A DNA stretch of 64,000 nt from Gracilibacillus lacisalsi DSM 19029 (GCF_000377765.1 NZ_KB898665.1:296563-360562); one strand, 5' to 3'; shown: positions 39,514 through 49,062, numbered from the stretch's first letter. A program made the numbers and translations. The notes: generated by a model not told the origin, from the letters alone.

Positions 39514-41091
39514 ATGCATGACTTAGATTTACACCATATCTTTCAACTCGGCCTTATTTTAGTAATGATCGCAGCTGGTATTACCGCAATTGCCAAGAAA
39601 TTTAAACAGCCTTACCCCATTGCATTAGTCATTGTTGGGGCAATTATCGGCCTTATCAACATTCCCGTATTGGAACCATTGAAAGACTTTATTACGGAGG
39701 GGGAAGTGTTTAATTTTGTCATTATTACATTGTTCTTACCAGCTTTATTAGGGGAAGCAGCATTAAAACTGCCCTTCTCACATTTAAATGATAATAAAAA
39801 GCCAATTCTTGCTTTAGCATTTGGTGGCACCTTCGTATCTTTTATTATTATCGGTTTTTCTTCTATGTGGCTTTTACACTTTTCTATTCCTGCAGCATTT
39901 GTATTTGCAGCATTAATGAGTGCCACTGACCCTGTTAGTGTTTTGTCTATTTTTAAAAGTGTAGGTGTTAAAAAAAGGCTTGCGACTGTTATTGAAGGAG
40001 AAAGTTTATTTAACGATGGGTTAGCGGTTGTCTTATTTAATATATCAGCTTTTTCTTTAATCTCTTATCTTGACTTAGGATTATTAGGTGCAGGTTATGG
40101 ATTATGGGAATTTATAAAAGTAGTATCATTAGGTTTGATAACTGGGGCTTTACTAGGCTATGTATTCTCACGTCTAACCAGATACTTCGATGATTACCCA
40201 TTGGAGATCATCTTTAGTATTATTCTCTTTTACAGCGCGTTCTTAATAGCTGAAAGTATTCATGCTTCTGGGGTAATAGCCGTTGTTGTTGCTGCTCTTA
40301 CATTTGGAAACTATGGTTCAAGAATTGGCATGAGCCCTGCAACTAAATTAAATATAAGTAATTTTTGGGATGTCGTAACATTACTTGCCAATTCTCTCGT
40401 CTTTTTAATGGTCGGACTAGAAATTACAAGAATCAATGTCGCAGAAAACTGGGGATACATTTTTATCGCCATTCTGATCGTTCTAATTGCCAGAAGTATT
40501 GCGGTATATAGTAGCCTTTTCCTTATCAAAAACATCCCACTCTCATGGAAACACATTCTAAACTGGGGTGGTCTAAAGGGATCATTATCGATCGCGCTTG
40601 TGCTTAGTCTTCCAAGGGACTTTGAAGGCCGGGAGGAAATTTTACTCATGGCTTTTAGTATCGTATTGTTTTCCCTTGTTGCCCAAGGCCTTTCGATCAA
40701 ACCGCTTATTTCATGGCTAGGTGTGAACAAGAAGGAAAAAAGCTATCAAGAGTATGAAGCACTTATTACACGCTCCCATCGATTAGAAACAGGTATTCAC
40801 AAAGTCATCAAGGTTAGAAAGAATTTATTTGTATCAGAATTAGTTTCCAAAGAAATTATTGATGAATATGAGAAAGAGCGTACGGCATTGCATAACGAAA
40901 TTGAAGAGCTCTTCCGTAACTACCCTGAACTGAAGGAAAAGCAGAAAACGGCCCTATTGAAACATTCACTATATGCACAATACGAGGCAATTAGCCATTT
41001 GTTAAGGGAAGAAATTATTTCCAATGAGGTTGCGGAAAAAGAACAAGATCTAATCACCAATAAAATCTTCGAATTGGAAGATGGACATTGA
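39514..41091 (+). CDS. CPA1-family Na+/H+ antiporter (NhaP type)
   Basis: A 525-residue protein with about twelve helices followed by a cytoplasmic, helical tail from residue 405. The core motifs ATDPVSV (near residue 142) and EGESLFNDG (near 165) hold the ion-binding Asp residues of CPA1 antiporters. It exchanges cytoplasmic Na+ or Li+ for protons, fitting salt or alkali tolerance. An AAGGAGG site precedes the ATG. Stand-alone gene. Confidence 0.92.
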   Translation: MHDLDLHHIFQLGLILVMIAAGITAIAKKFKQPYPIALVIVGAIIGLINIPVLEPLKDFITEGEVFNFVIITLFLPALLGEAALKLPFSHLNDNKKPILALAFGGTFVSFIIIGFSSMWLLHFSIPAAFVFAALMSATDPVSVLSIFKSVGVKKRLATVIEGESLFNDGLAVVLFNISAFSLISYLDLGLLGAGYGLWEFIKVVSLGLITGALLGYVFSRLTRYFDDYPLEIIFSIILFYSAFLIAESIHASGVIAVVVAALTFGNYGSRIGMSPATKLNISNFWDVVTLLANSLVFLMVGLEITRINVAENWGYIFIAILIVLIARSIAVYSSLFLIKNIPLSWKHILNWGGLKGSLSIALVLSLPRDFEGREEILLMAFSIVLFSLVAQGLSIKPLISWLGVNKKEKSYQEYEALITRSHRLETGIHKVIKVRKNLFVSELVSKEIIDEYEKERTALHNEIEELFRNYPELKEKQKTALLKHSLYAQYEAISHLLREEIISNEVAEKEQDLITNKIFELEDGH

Positions 41092-41186
41092 TATGGCATT
41101 TTCGGGGGAGATGAACGAGATCAACATGCTCTAGTAAACGGACCATTTCTTTCCTTGATCGGAAGGAAGTGAACGTTATTCTAAAA

Positions 41187-41428
41187 GAATCGAGGTTGCC
41201 TTGCTCTTTGTCTCCCTTCTCCATTAGCTTGACCTGCTCTACATTACTTATTAAAACTTTCTGCGTCATGTTAATAAATAATCCGTTTTCAACTACGCCT
41301 ACTAAAGACTGTAAATCCCTATTTAATTTCTCTGGATCTAATATTTTTTCAAATTTACAATCTAAAATATAATTTCCATTGTCTGTACATAGACTTGACC
41401 ATTAACTGTTCGACGTTCTAGTTCACAC
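41187..41428 (-). pseudogene. rpiA: 3' relic of ribose-5-phosphate isomerase A
   Basis: On the minus strand one frame reads ERRTVNGQVYV and, after a one-base shift near 41386, TDNGNYILDCKFEKILDPEK, then GVVENGLFINMTQKVLI. TDNGNYILDC and VGVVENGLF are hallmark RpiA motifs. The first two thirds of the gene are gone and the tail runs into unrelated sequence. An intact isomerase must be elsewhere if the enzyme is needed. Confidence 0.85.
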
Positions 41429-41528
41429 ATCGTATTGTATGGATTTTGTTATCGTTCATTTCTGTATGCCCTGTTATAAATTGGAGATAATGATGTATAG
41501 ATTACATATCATAGGAGGTAAGTGAACG

Positions 41529-42617
41529 ATGCAAATGAAAGGCGCAGTTATCCATGAAAAAGGACAGGAATTTAAAATTGAAAATTTAGAGCTTTCGGAA
41601 CCAAAAGAAAATGAAGTGCTAGTGAAAGTAGTTGCAGCGGGGGTCTGTCACACTGATGCAGTTGCACGCGACCAGATGATTCCAGTGCCACTCCCTGCTG
41701 TACTCGGCCATGAAGGGGCAGGTATTATAGAAAAGGTCGGCTCGGGTGTTGAAACAGTGGAACCAGGTGATCATGTTGTTTTATCTTTTTCATCTTGTGG
41801 ACAATGTGAGAACTGTCTAACAGGTCACCCAGCTTCTTGTATTTTTTTAAATGAATTCAATTTCGGAGGCAGAATGCCAGATGGTACACACCGCATTCAC
41901 CAGGGCGATCAAGAAATGTCAACCTTCTTTGGTCAGTCTTCATTTGGCACATATGCTGTTTCGAACGAAAGAAACGTAGTGAAAGTGGATAAAGATGTCG
42001 ACCTTCATCTACTTGGCCCGTTAGGATGCGGGATCCAAACTGGAGCTGGAACCGTCATTAATAAATTACAACCTGCATTTGGATCAACACTTGCAATATT
42101 TGGGTGTGGTGCTGTAGGACTAAGCGCAATTATGGCCGCTAAAATAATAGGATGTGCCAAAATCATTGCAATCGATTTACACGACAGTAGATTAGAATTA
42201 GCCAAAGAATTAGGCGCAACACATGTTATCAATGGATCTGAAGTGGATACAGTAGAAGAGATCAGAAAGATAACCAACGGAGGAACAAATTACGCAGTTG
42301 AAACTACAGGTGTTTCATCAGTAGTTGTTCAATCCATACAATCACTACGAAGTTTAGGTACTGTTGCAGTAGTTGGAGCAACCGGAGAAGTGACATTAAA
42401 CGTTCAAGAAGACTTATTAAATGACGGAAGATCTATCATAGCAGTAGTTGAAGGAGATTCTATCCCTCAATTATTCATTCCACAACTTATCGAATATTAT
42501 AAAAAAGGGCTGTTTCCTTTTGATAAATTAGTAAAATTCTATGACTTAGAAGAAATTAACCAAGCATTTGCTGATTCTGGAAATGGGCTTACGATAAAAC
42601 CCATCTTAAAAATGTAA
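41529..42617 (+). CDS. zinc-dependent alcohol dehydrogenase (aryl-alcohol type)
   Basis: A 362-residue MDR enzyme. Catalytic zinc ligands are Cys40 (GVCHTD), His61/Glu62 (LGHEGAG) and the Cys in LGPLGCGIQTG; the structural zinc loop is CGQCENCLTGHPASC. The Rossmann motif is FGCGAVG and an Asp after the next strand (AIDLHD) indicates NAD preference. The Gly-Cys-Gly-Ile-Gln-Thr-Gly segment and long structural loop resemble benzyl/aryl-alcohol dehydrogenases. A GGAGG site precedes the ATG. It lies near, but is transcribed opposite to, an aldehyde dehydrogenase. Confidence 0.92.
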   Translation: MQMKGAVIHEKGQEFKIENLELSEPKENEVLVKVVAAGVCHTDAVARDQMIPVPLPAVLGHEGAGIIEKVGSGVETVEPGDHVVLSFSSCGQCENCLTGHPASCIFLNEFNFGGRMPDGTHRIHQGDQEMSTFFGQSSFGTYAVSNERNVVKVDKDVDLHLLGPLGCGIQTGAGTVINKLQPAFGSTLAIFGCGAVGLSAIMAAKIIGCAKIIAIDLHDSRLELAKELGATHVINGSEVDTVEEIRKITNGGTNYAVETTGVSSVVVQSIQSLRSLGTVAVVGATGEVTLNVQEDLLNDGRSIIAVVEGDSIPQLFIPQLIEYYKKGLFPFDKLVKFYDLEEINQAFADSGNGLTIKPILKM

Positions 42618-42634
42618 TGAGACTTCTCTCTTAA

Positions 42635-42675
42635 ACTGGTGTGAAGATGGCATTGAATCCCGGACTCACACCAGT
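42635..42675 (+). terminator. hairpin after the alcohol dehydrogenase gene
   Basis: ACTGGTGTGA and TCACACCAGT form a 10-bp perfect stem with a 21-nt loop, without a T-run. Confidence 0.5.
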
Positions 42676-42764
42676 CACTTATGATTGTGTTAGAAAATAG
42701 CAATAACGATAATCAGCTCCCAAGAATTGTTCCCTTTGATCCCTTCTTGCTACCTAGTAATTTT

Positions 42765-43145
42765 TTAGTTAGTTACTGCTTCTACTTTATCTCTTCCTGC
42801 TGAAATGGTAACAATCACGCTACAAATACTAATGATGGTACCTAAAACAGCGACTAATATCACCGAAACACTAGGAATAAAAAAGCCTATTGGAATCATA
42901 ACTAAAAAACTTAAAACGATAAAGCCTTGATAAATAGCTGAAATGATTTTTAGAGGTAACTGATTAAAAAATGCTAAAAAAAGCGGCGGCAAAAATAAGA
43001 CCACTAACATACCAACAGACATCAACAAACCCATCGGCTCATCAAATGAAACAGTATTAGGTCCTGTAGGATTTTTTGCAGCTAATAATAATGAAATGAT
43101 AGCTAGTATCATTGTTAAAAACACCATACTCAATCTTTTTCCCAT
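42765..43145 (-). CDS. small integral membrane protein of unknown function
   Basis: About 126 residues with four predicted helices (near residues 5-25, 40-60, 70-92 and 95-118) and a short polar C-terminus. The ATG at 43145 has a GGAG site eight bases upstream; an in-frame GTG three codons earlier overlaps it. No family recognised. The spacer 43146-43461 upstream holds no gene. Confidence 0.65.
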   Translation of the reverse strand: MGKRLSMVFLTMILAIISLLLAAKNPTGPNTVSFDEPMGLLMSVGMLVVLFLPPLFLAFFNQLPLKIISAIYQGFIVLSFLVMIPIGFFIPSVSVILVAVLGTIISICSVIVTISAGRDKVEAVTN

Positions 43146-43416
43146 ATCGAACACTCCTCGTATAAACTCATCCCCCTTATAAGAACTAGGATGCTTTAAA
43201 ATTATGTCTATACTTATTCTGCCATGGGGTATATTTCATATTATAACCCTTTGGGAATGAAAAAGAATAAGACTTGAGGCTTAGTTTGCTCCATAAAGTG
43301 GAAAAACTGAATTGGGAGAGCACATTCGAGTGTTGATTGTTTGATTATTGATTAACATAATGACTAACGCAAAGTAATATTCCCTATTAGTCAACCCTGA
43401 AATCTTTATTAACATC

Positions 43417-43450
43417 AAAAGCGAAGTCCTACTCGAACTTCGCCTTTGTC
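43417..43450 (-). terminator. terminator of the aldehyde dehydrogenase-DUF779 operon
   Basis: On the minus strand AAAGGCGAAGT and ACTTCGCTTTT arms enclose a nine-base loop, just after the DUF779 stop. Confidence 0.75.
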
Positions 43451-43461
43451 ATCTCATTAAA

Positions 43462-43797
43462 TTACTCAAATACCCTAGACCGAATCAAAAACCGCTTCCC
43501 TTCTGGATTTTCCAGAGAGAACATACCCCCTCTACCTTCCACTACATCAATAATCAATTGGGTGTGCTTCCAGTATTCGTATTGATCTTTCGACATATAG
43601 AAAGGGTTATCATGTACATAACCTAATAAAATATCGGAGTCTCCAACTCGAAATTCCCCTCTTGGATAGCACATCGGCGAGCTTCCGTCACAGCAACCAC
43701 CAGACTGATGGAACATTAAAGGACCATGCTTCTCTTGTAACAGATCCATTAACGCCACTGCCTCATCCGTTGCTAAGACTTTTTCTTGTTGTGCCAT
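43462..43797 (-). CDS. DUF779-family protein
   Basis: A 111-residue protein of the DUF779 family: HGPLMFHQSGGCCDGSSPMC with three conserved Cys, YPRGEFRVGDSDILLG, and the C-terminal FSLENPEGKRFLIRSRVF. Members are habitually encoded next to AldB/ExaC-type aldehyde dehydrogenases, as here, 23 bp downstream with an AAGGAGG site. The Cys cluster suggests metal binding or a role in enzyme maturation; this is inference. Confidence 0.92.
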   Translation of the reverse strand: MAQQEKVLATDEAVALMDLLQEKHGPLMFHQSGGCCDGSSPMCYPRGEFRVGDSDILLGYVHDNPFYMSKDQYEYWKHTQLIIDVVEGRGGMFSLENPEGKRFLIRSRVFE

Positions 43798-43820
43798 GCA
43801 CCCGCCTCCTTTTTTAAGAA

Positions 43821-45341
43821 TTAGAAAAATCCTTTTGGCGTCTTACTATAACTTACGAGCAAGTTCTTCGTTTGTTGATAATGAGATAACATCATCAGAT
43901 GATTTTCTCTTCCAATTCCTGATTTTTTATAACCACCAAAAGCAGCGTGAGCAGGGTAATCATGATACGTGTTGGTCCATACACGTCCTGCTTGAATACC
44001 TCGACCGAAACTGTATGCCTTATGGAAATCCCGTGTCCAAACACCTGCACCTAATCCATATAACGTGTCATTCGCAATATCTAGCACTTCTTCATCATCT
44101 TTAAAAGTGGAAACAGCAAGTACCGGACCAAATATTTCTTCTTGGAAAATTCTCATCTTATTATGACCCTTGAAAATAGTTGGCTTAACGTAGAAGCCTT
44201 TGGAAAGCTCTCCTGCTAATTGATTTCGTTCACCACCAACTAGTACCTCTGCTCCCTCTTGCTTGCCGATATCTAAGTAAGACGAAATCTTTTCCATTTG
44301 TTCTGTTGACGCTTGAGCACCCATCATCGTTTCCGTGTCTAATGGATGACCAATTTTGATTGCTTTCACACGTTCTACAGCTCGCTCGATAAACGCATCA
44401 TAAATATCTTCATGTATTAACGCACGAGACGGACAGGTACAAACTTCTCCTTGGTTTAAAGCAAACATTACCATACCTTCAATTGCTTTATCTAAAAAGG
44501 CATCATCCTCAGCCATGACATCTTTAAAGAAAATATTTGGCGATTTTCCTCCGAGCTCTAATGTGACTGGAATAATATTTTCAGAGGCATATTGCATAAT
44601 GAGACGCCCTGTTGTTGTTTCACCAGTAAAGGCAATTTTAGCAATACGACTGCTTGAAGCTAACGGTTTACCCGCTTCTAAACCAAATCCATTTACAACG
44701 TTGAGTACCCCAGGTGGAAGTAAATCATGAATTAGTTCTAGCAAGACATGAATCGATGCTGGCGTTTGCTCTGCAGGCTTGATAACAACCGCATTACCTG
44801 CAGCTAGGGCTGGGGCAAGTTTCCATGTTGCCATTAATATTGGGAAGTTCCAAGGAATGATTTGTCCAACGACACCAAGCGGTTCATGGAAGTGATAAGC
44901 GACTGTATCTTCATCGAGTTGACTAATCGATCCTTCTTGTGCTCGAATCGTTGCTGCGAAATATCGGAAATGGTCAACAGCTAATGGCAAATCTGCAGCT
45001 AACGTTTCTCGTACCGCTTTTCCATTATCCCAAGATTCTGCGACAGCTAGCATTTCCAAGTTTTCTTCTATGCGATCTGCTATTTTATTTAACATATTCG
45101 CACGCTCTGCTGGAGATGTTTTCCCCCACGTTGGTGCAGCCTCGTGGGCAGCATCTAGTGCCAGCTCTACATCCTCCGCAGTAGAACGAGCTATTTCACA
45201 AAAAACTTCTCCTGTTACGGGTGTCACGTTTTCAAAATATTGTCCTTTTACAGGCGGAGTCCACTCACCGCCAATATAGTTGTCGTATTTTTCTTTGAAG
45301 TTCACTACAGAACCTGGTTGGTTTGGTGCTTCATATTTCAT
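43821..45341 (-). CDS. NAD(P)-dependent aldehyde dehydrogenase, AldB/ExaC type
   Basis: A 506-residue ALDH collinear with E. coli AldB over its whole length ([54 protein letters not shown]). Catalytic Cys301 is in [12 protein letters not shown] and the general base Glu262 in LELGGKSPN. It oxidises acetaldehyde or similar aldehydes to acids. It is first in an operon with the DUF779 gene. The alcohol dehydrogenase at 41529 could supply its aldehyde. Confidence 0.93.
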   Translation of the reverse strand: MKYEAPNQPGSVVNFKEKYDNYIGGEWTPPVKGQYFENVTPVTGEVFCEIARSTAEDVELALDAAHEAAPTWGKTSPAERANMLNKIADRIEENLEMLAVAESWDNGKAVRETLAADLPLAVDHFRYFAATIRAQEGSISQLDEDTVAYHFHEPLGVVGQIIPWNFPILMATWKLAPALAAGNAVVIKPAEQTPASIHVLLELIHDLLPPGVLNVVNGFGLEAGKPLASSSRIAKIAFTGETTTGRLIMQYASENIIPVTLELGGKSPNIFFKDVMAEDDAFLDKAIEGMVMFALNQGEVCTCPSRALIHEDIYDAFIERAVERVKAIKIGHPLDTETMMGAQASTEQMEKISSYLDIGKQEGAEVLVGGERNQLAGELSKGFYVKPTIFKGHNKMRIFQEEIFGPVLAVSTFKDDEEVLDIANDTLYGLGAGVWTRDFHKAYSFGRGIQAGRVWTNTYHDYPAHAAFGGYKKSGIGRENHLMMLSHYQQTKNLLVSYSKTPKGFF

Positions 45342-45445
45342 ACTTATTCCTCCCCATTTTTAACAATACTTAAAGTAGGTACAACACCTATTTAAAATAT
45401 ATTGATTGAGGAGGGGAAATATGACCAGCGTTAGAAGAGGTTGAT

Positions 45446-45595
45446 TTGAAGAAATCTATTATTAATACCTTCTCCTATTATCGAGAGTGTCCCTCAAAGG
45501 TACATGCAATTAAATACTTACGAGATGTTGTGAAAATGAACTATGGAAAGAGCCAACTCTTCATAGAGTTGGCGATAAGAGGAGTGTCAGTTTAG
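45446..45595 (+). CDS. possible 49-residue ORF of unknown function
   Basis: A TTG at 45446 follows AGAGG by five bases and opens a 49-codon frame (KKSIINTFSYYRECPSKVHA). It contains a GCCAACTCT/AGAGTTGGC hairpin at 45552-45573. No family is recognised. It may be a relic or chance frame. Confidence 0.25.
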   Translation: MKKSIINTFSYYRECPSKVHAIKYLRDVVKMNYGKSQLFIELAIRGVSV

Positions 45596-45605
45596 CTATA
45601 GGGGC

Positions 45606-46076
45606 TTAAAAAATATCAAGCTGTATCAGTAATGCTAACAGAATTTGCACTAGTACTTGTAAAGAAATAGCAACATCCGTGTCAGTAGTGGTTACACTAA
45701 CATTATCTGAACCTTCTATTAAGATTTTTTGTCTATTCACTTGGTCAATTTCTGCACGTTGGAGCAACTCCTGTGTAACTAGCTCTGCTCGATTACTATC
45801 TGCTATCGTGATGTTAACAACGAGCGCAATTGCAACCTGTAGGGCTGCTTGAAGAGAAACAGCTACTTGCGTATCAGTAGTTGTAACATCAACACCACAA
45901 GAATCTCTTACTTCGATTACTTCAAAGGATCCTTGAAAAATGTCAGCATCCTGAGTAGCATTATTTTGAATAGCCGCATTACTGTTATTGCTGACATTAC
46001 GGGTACTATTGCTATTACAATTGGAACGACAGCCATAAAACTCATCGATCACTTTTCGTCTTCTTTTTTTACCCAT
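45606..46076 (-). CDS. cotX: spore coat protein X/V-domain protein
   Basis: A 156-residue protein: a basic start (MGKKRRRKV), a Cys/Asn/Ser-rich segment, then two CotX repeats, VDVTTTDTQVAVSLQAAL and VSVTTTDTDVAISLQVLV, each followed by a hydrophobic strand, with QVNRQKILIEG between them. The layout matches CotX of Bacillus subtilis, a component of the insoluble outer coat. Its ATG overlaps the stop of the upstream gene (TAATG). Evidence that the organism forms spores. Confidence 0.92.
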   Translation of the reverse strand: MGKKRRRKVIDEFYGCRSNCNSNSTRNVSNNSNAAIQNNATQDADIFQGSFEVIEVRDSCGVDVTTTDTQVAVSLQAALQVAIALVVNITIADSNRAELVTQELLQRAEIDQVNRQKILIEGSDNVSVTTTDTDVAISLQVLVQILLALLIQLDIF

Positions 46077-46363
46077 TACTTACCACTCTCCTTTTTATTC
46101 ACTTTTTTCATTAACTCCCGTATTGGACTTTCCACGGAGTCTAATTCTTTTTTAAAATTCTCTGGTTTGTTTTTAGCAGTAAAATCGCCAACTAGTGATT
46201 CTAGATTTTCAGCAATATTTTTTAATTCTTGTTTTTGATCCTGTGATAATTGGTTTGTGATAGTTTCCTCATTGGTTATTTTGTGTTTTTTTAGCACACT
46301 TGTAACAGTCACTCCTGCTAAGCTCTTCGATAACTTTTTTAATTCTTGGTTCATTTCTTCCAA
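46076..46363 (-). CDS. CotW-like spore coat accessory protein
   Basis: A 95-residue charged, helical protein with start TTG at 46363 behind GGAGGG; an ATG three codons later is an alternative. The order LKKHKITNEE, LSQDQKQELKNIAENLESL and a C-terminal basic helix resembles CotW (SKHGVTKDK, VSDEEKEMLLNLVKDL), which sits beside CotX in Bacillus. The one-base overlap with cotX suggests translational coupling and a joint role in the coat crust. The similarity is distant, judged by eye. Confidence 0.65.
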   Translation of the reverse strand: MEEMNQELKKLSKSLAGVTVTSVLKKHKITNEETITNQLSQDQKQELKNIAENLESLVGDFTAKNKPENFKKELDSVESPIRELMKKVNKKESGK

Positions 46364-46979
46364 CTTCTACTCCCTCCTTTCAGTACCTTTCACTATTAAT
46401 ATATCGATAACCACGCTAACAGATTGGACTTGTTCCTTAATCTACTAAAAAAAAGGTAGATGTCTTAATATATTTGTCTCTACTATGGTACAGAATGTCC
46501 AATAGAAAAAGGCCTATTGATGCAACCACTGAAAGATTGGCACGAACTGTGCTAACGATTAATGGAAAAGGGATATAGGAAATACTCAACACTCGCTACA
46601 GCTTAGGAATACAAAAAGGAGGGAACACAGAACACCTTCAATACCTTTTTTAGGAAAATATACAAGAAGGGAAGGTGCAGCGGTCTGAGAATTCAATAAA
46701 CAGGGATTAATATTGGAGAGGTATAAGTGCTGGTTTTTGTGGGAACATCTGATGAAACCAGAAAGTTTCAGCATAACCGAAGAAGATAAAAGGGCAATAC
46801 AAAAGTGGTTTGGCAAGCTATTTGGAAGAGCACATTTTGACACCTATAATGTAACGATATTATATGCGGAGGCAGGGACATAACTAGTCAAACAGCCATT
46901 TTAGGGTTTAATTAGTCCTTATCACCTTTTTGGGTGATAAGGACTTACATGTGGATAGGAGTGTTCATTGTGCAAATAT
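46364..46979. other. spacer with weak coding relics
   Basis: The right of this 616-bp spacer is upstream of the coat genes' opposite side and the left contains their leader. On the plus strand 46752-46883 is a 43-codon open frame (MKPESFSITEEDKRAIQKWF) with no start signal or family; it looks like the tail of a degraded gene. A minus-strand frame at 46586-46843 opposite it has no protein-like features. Confidence 0.3.
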
Positions 46980-47234
46980 CTATAGCGTAATTTTCACTTC
47001 TGTTCCATCTTTCGCTTTGACATTGACAAGTTCTGTTCCTTTCAATTCTTTACACGTTTTAAACACTTGTTTTAGCGCTTTGTAGTCTATCTGATCAATA
47101 ATCTCTTCTACATTATCTACACGTTTTAGTAACTTTTTTAAAACTCGCTTTGAGACGAATAACCTCAAAAAACTATTAGGGAACAGGATACGGATTGGAA
47201 ACTTCAACTCATTTGTTACAACCTTTATTTTCAT
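46980..47234 (-). CDS. small protein in the DUF2089 operon
   Basis: About 84 residues from ATG 47234; a TTG at 47246 would add four residues and overlap the upstream stop. The start (MKIKVVTNELKFPIRILFPN) parallels the beta-strand segment SKSLKVIIDSDGDKVNVNLP of the protein encoded upstream, so it may be a divergent partial duplicate of its C-terminal domain. A basic helix and a TDGT-like VKAKDGTEVKITL end follow. Coupled translation is likely. Function unknown. Confidence 0.65.
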   Translation of the reverse strand: MKIKVVTNELKFPIRILFPNSFLRLFVSKRVLKKLLKRVDNVEEIIDQIDYKALKQVFKTCKELKGTELVNVKAKDGTEVKITL

Positions 47235-47238
47235 GGCT

Positions 47239-47694
47239 CTACTCAATCACTATTTTTACTATTTCACCCTTTGCACTATCCACATCCACAATAGGTCCCT
47301 CGACATTATTTGAAATGGCATCCAGAATTAAGTTGATATCGGCTCCACCTAAATACTCTTGGACAGCGGGAATATTTTCAATCGCACCATGTAACGATTT
47401 CACTAATTTTAATGGTAAATTAACATTAACTTTATCACCATCAGAATCGATGATGACTTTTAAGCTTTTAGACATGTAACTGTCGTTCTCTACTGCAGGT
47501 GGGGCTGCTTCTTCTTTTAACGTTGATATAATTTCTGCGGCCTCACTATTACTCAGCTTACCTTCTTGAACAAGTTCCAACACTTTCATAATTTCGTTTT
47601 CCAATTTTGTCCACTCCTTATTTAATTTTTTGTTTTGGTTTGCCCATTCAAAAACATCATCTAAAAGAAGGATCTCGTCTTTCGTCGTCATCAT
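47239..47694 (-). CDS. SHOCT-like domain protein in the DUF2089 operon
   Basis: A 151-residue acidic protein. Residues 30-60 are a SHOCT-like helix pair (KVLELVQEGKLSNSEAAEII). Residues 72-151 form a beta-rich domain (LKVIIDSDGDKVNVNLPLKL and EGPIVDVDSAKGEIVKIVIE) seen in proteins often paired with DUF2089 genes in Firmicutes. No membrane segment. Its role is unknown; the operon context suggests a partner or target of the DUF2089 protein. Confidence 0.7.
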   Translation of the reverse strand: MMTTKDEILLLDDVFEWANQNKKLNKEWTKLENEIMKVLELVQEGKLSNSEAAEIISTLKEEAAPPAVENDSYMSKSLKVIIDSDGDKVNVNLPLKLVKSLHGAIENIPAVQEYLGGADINLILDAISNNVEGPIVDVDSAKGEIVKIVIE

Positions 47695-47774
47695 TACTAA
47701 TCAATTATGCTTTTTTATCTCTCGACAAATCATTTTTCTTTTTGTTAAAATACAAATACGAATAATTTTTCTTG

Positions 47775-47803
47775 CCTTCACTTTTTGGAGTGAAGGTTTT
47801 TTT
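47775..47803 (+). terminator. plus-strand terminator at the end of the DUF2089 gene
   Basis: CCTTCACT and AGTGAAGG enclose TTTTGG and are followed by TTTTTTT on the plus strand. The adjacent genes are all on the minus strand, and the T-run overlaps the stop codon of the DUF2089 gene, so the transcript it ends is not accounted for by any gene here. Confidence 0.65.
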
Positions 47804-48173
47804 ATTTTTTCTTTAACAGCTTAATGGCTTCTTCTGCACTTAGTTCACCATTGCTTAACCTATCAATAACATCCTTCTTCTCATCTTCTTTGGCCTGCTT
47901 CACCTTATACGGATCACCCAATTCAGAAATAATTTCTTCCAACTTATTTCGTACAGTCGGATAAGAAATATCGAGAACTTTCTCAACTTCTTTAATGCTT
48001 CCACGGCACAAAATAAATGTCTCGATAAATTCTAGTTGTTCTTTCTTTAATGAAAGTAACTTTGGGAACTCAAAGGTGTTTTCAATTGTTGTATGACAAT
48101 GTCCACACGTTAGTTTCGTTACATTTAACCCCTCCCCACAAACTGGGCAAGCTGTAATGACTGGTAATCCCAC
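47802..48173 (-). CDS. DUF2089-domain protein, putative zinc-ribbon regulator
   Basis: A 123-residue protein. An N-terminal zinc ribbon (CPVCGE then CGHCHT) is followed by a helix-turn-helix-like segment (SIKEVEKVLDISYPTVRNKL) that resembles a DNA-binding domain, and a C-terminal SHOCT-like helix pair (RLSNGELSAEEAIKLLKKK). This is the DUF2089 layout. It heads a three-gene minus-strand operon and probably regulates it. AGGAGG precedes the start. Confidence 0.85.
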   Translation of the reverse strand: MGLPVITACPVCGEGLNVTKLTCGHCHTTIENTFEFPKLLSLKKEQLEFIETFILCRGSIKEVEKVLDISYPTVRNKLEEIISELGDPYKVKQAKEDEKKDVIDRLSNGELSAEEAIKLLKKK

Positions 48174-48432
48174 TTTTTCACCTCCTTTACATTAAGTATA
48201 CGATTACACTTATAAAAAATCAATTATTAAATTAACATATTCAATCTAAATATTAATTTTTTTAATATATAAATTGAATTTATTTATAAATAAAGGGATA
48301 AACTCATCTTACTTGGTTGGAAGGATGTTAGGACTGAGCAGCTATAACAAACGATATTATTTATGCAACCTAACAGGGAAATTATGTTAACATAAGATAA
48401 ATATAAACTTTATGTAGGGGGAAATCATTTTT

Positions 48433-49062
48433 ATGAGAAAAGACAATAATAAAGCACTATTAACTATATTTATTTTCGTATTAATCATACTGCTAGCAGC
48501 ATGCGAAAATTCATCTGCCAAATCGGATCATGATGGGAACAACCAATCACCCGATCATACTTCAGATGAGGAAATCCATGACTCTAGTGAGGAAAATGTA
48601 ACAGAAACTGTGTCGAATAAGGAGATGGATACTAAAGAGGAAACAGAAAAGACTTCAGATCAACTACCAGAAGAAAAGGAAGAAACAACTGCTAATGATA
48701 CAACTACCAACCAAAAAGAAACGTACTTGAACAAATTAAACGAGACAAATGAAAAAACGGAAAGTATGGAAGCTGTAGACAGTTCTACATATGCTTTAAA
48801 AGATGTAGCACATAAACAATATGAGGCATGGGATGATTTATTAAACGAGATCTATGGTGTTTTAGAAGCGCAATTATCTGCTGAAGAGATGAGCAAATTG
48901 AGAGAAGAACAACGGAATTGGATCACACATAGAGATGAAACGGCGAAAGAAGCATCACTAGAATATGAAGGTGGTACAATGGAACAATTAGAGTATGTAA
49001 CAGTTCTTGCAAACGAAACAAAAGAAAGATGTTATGAATTAGTGGAAGCATATATAAACTAG
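48433..49062 (+). CDS. lipoprotein with LprI-like (DUF1311) domain
   Basis: A 209-residue lipoprotein with a lipobox LAAC (Cys25), a low-complexity acidic Glu/Thr/Ser linker to about residue 95, and a C-terminal DUF1311 domain (YEAWDDLLNEIYGVLEAQLS, LREEQRNWITHRDETAKEAS, ERCYELVEAYI). Homologues include the lysozyme inhibitor LprI. It sits on the outer face of the membrane. A GGGGGAAA site precedes the ATG. Confidence 0.85.
   Translation: MRKDNNKALLTIFIFVLIILLAACENSSAKSDHDGNNQSPDHTSDEEIHDSSEENVTETVSNKEMDTKEETEKTSDQLPEEKEETTANDTTTNQKETYLNKLNETNEKTESMEAVDSSTYALKDVAHKQYEAWDDLLNEIYGVLEAQLSAEEMSKLREEQRNWITHRDETAKEASLEYEGGTMEQLEYVTVLANETKERCYELVEAYIN

Noticed and set aside
46586..46843. 85-codon minus-strand frame in the coat gene spacer
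   Set aside because: Composition (many Cys/Ser/Leu) and lack of a start signal suggest a chance frame opposite a weak plus-strand relic.
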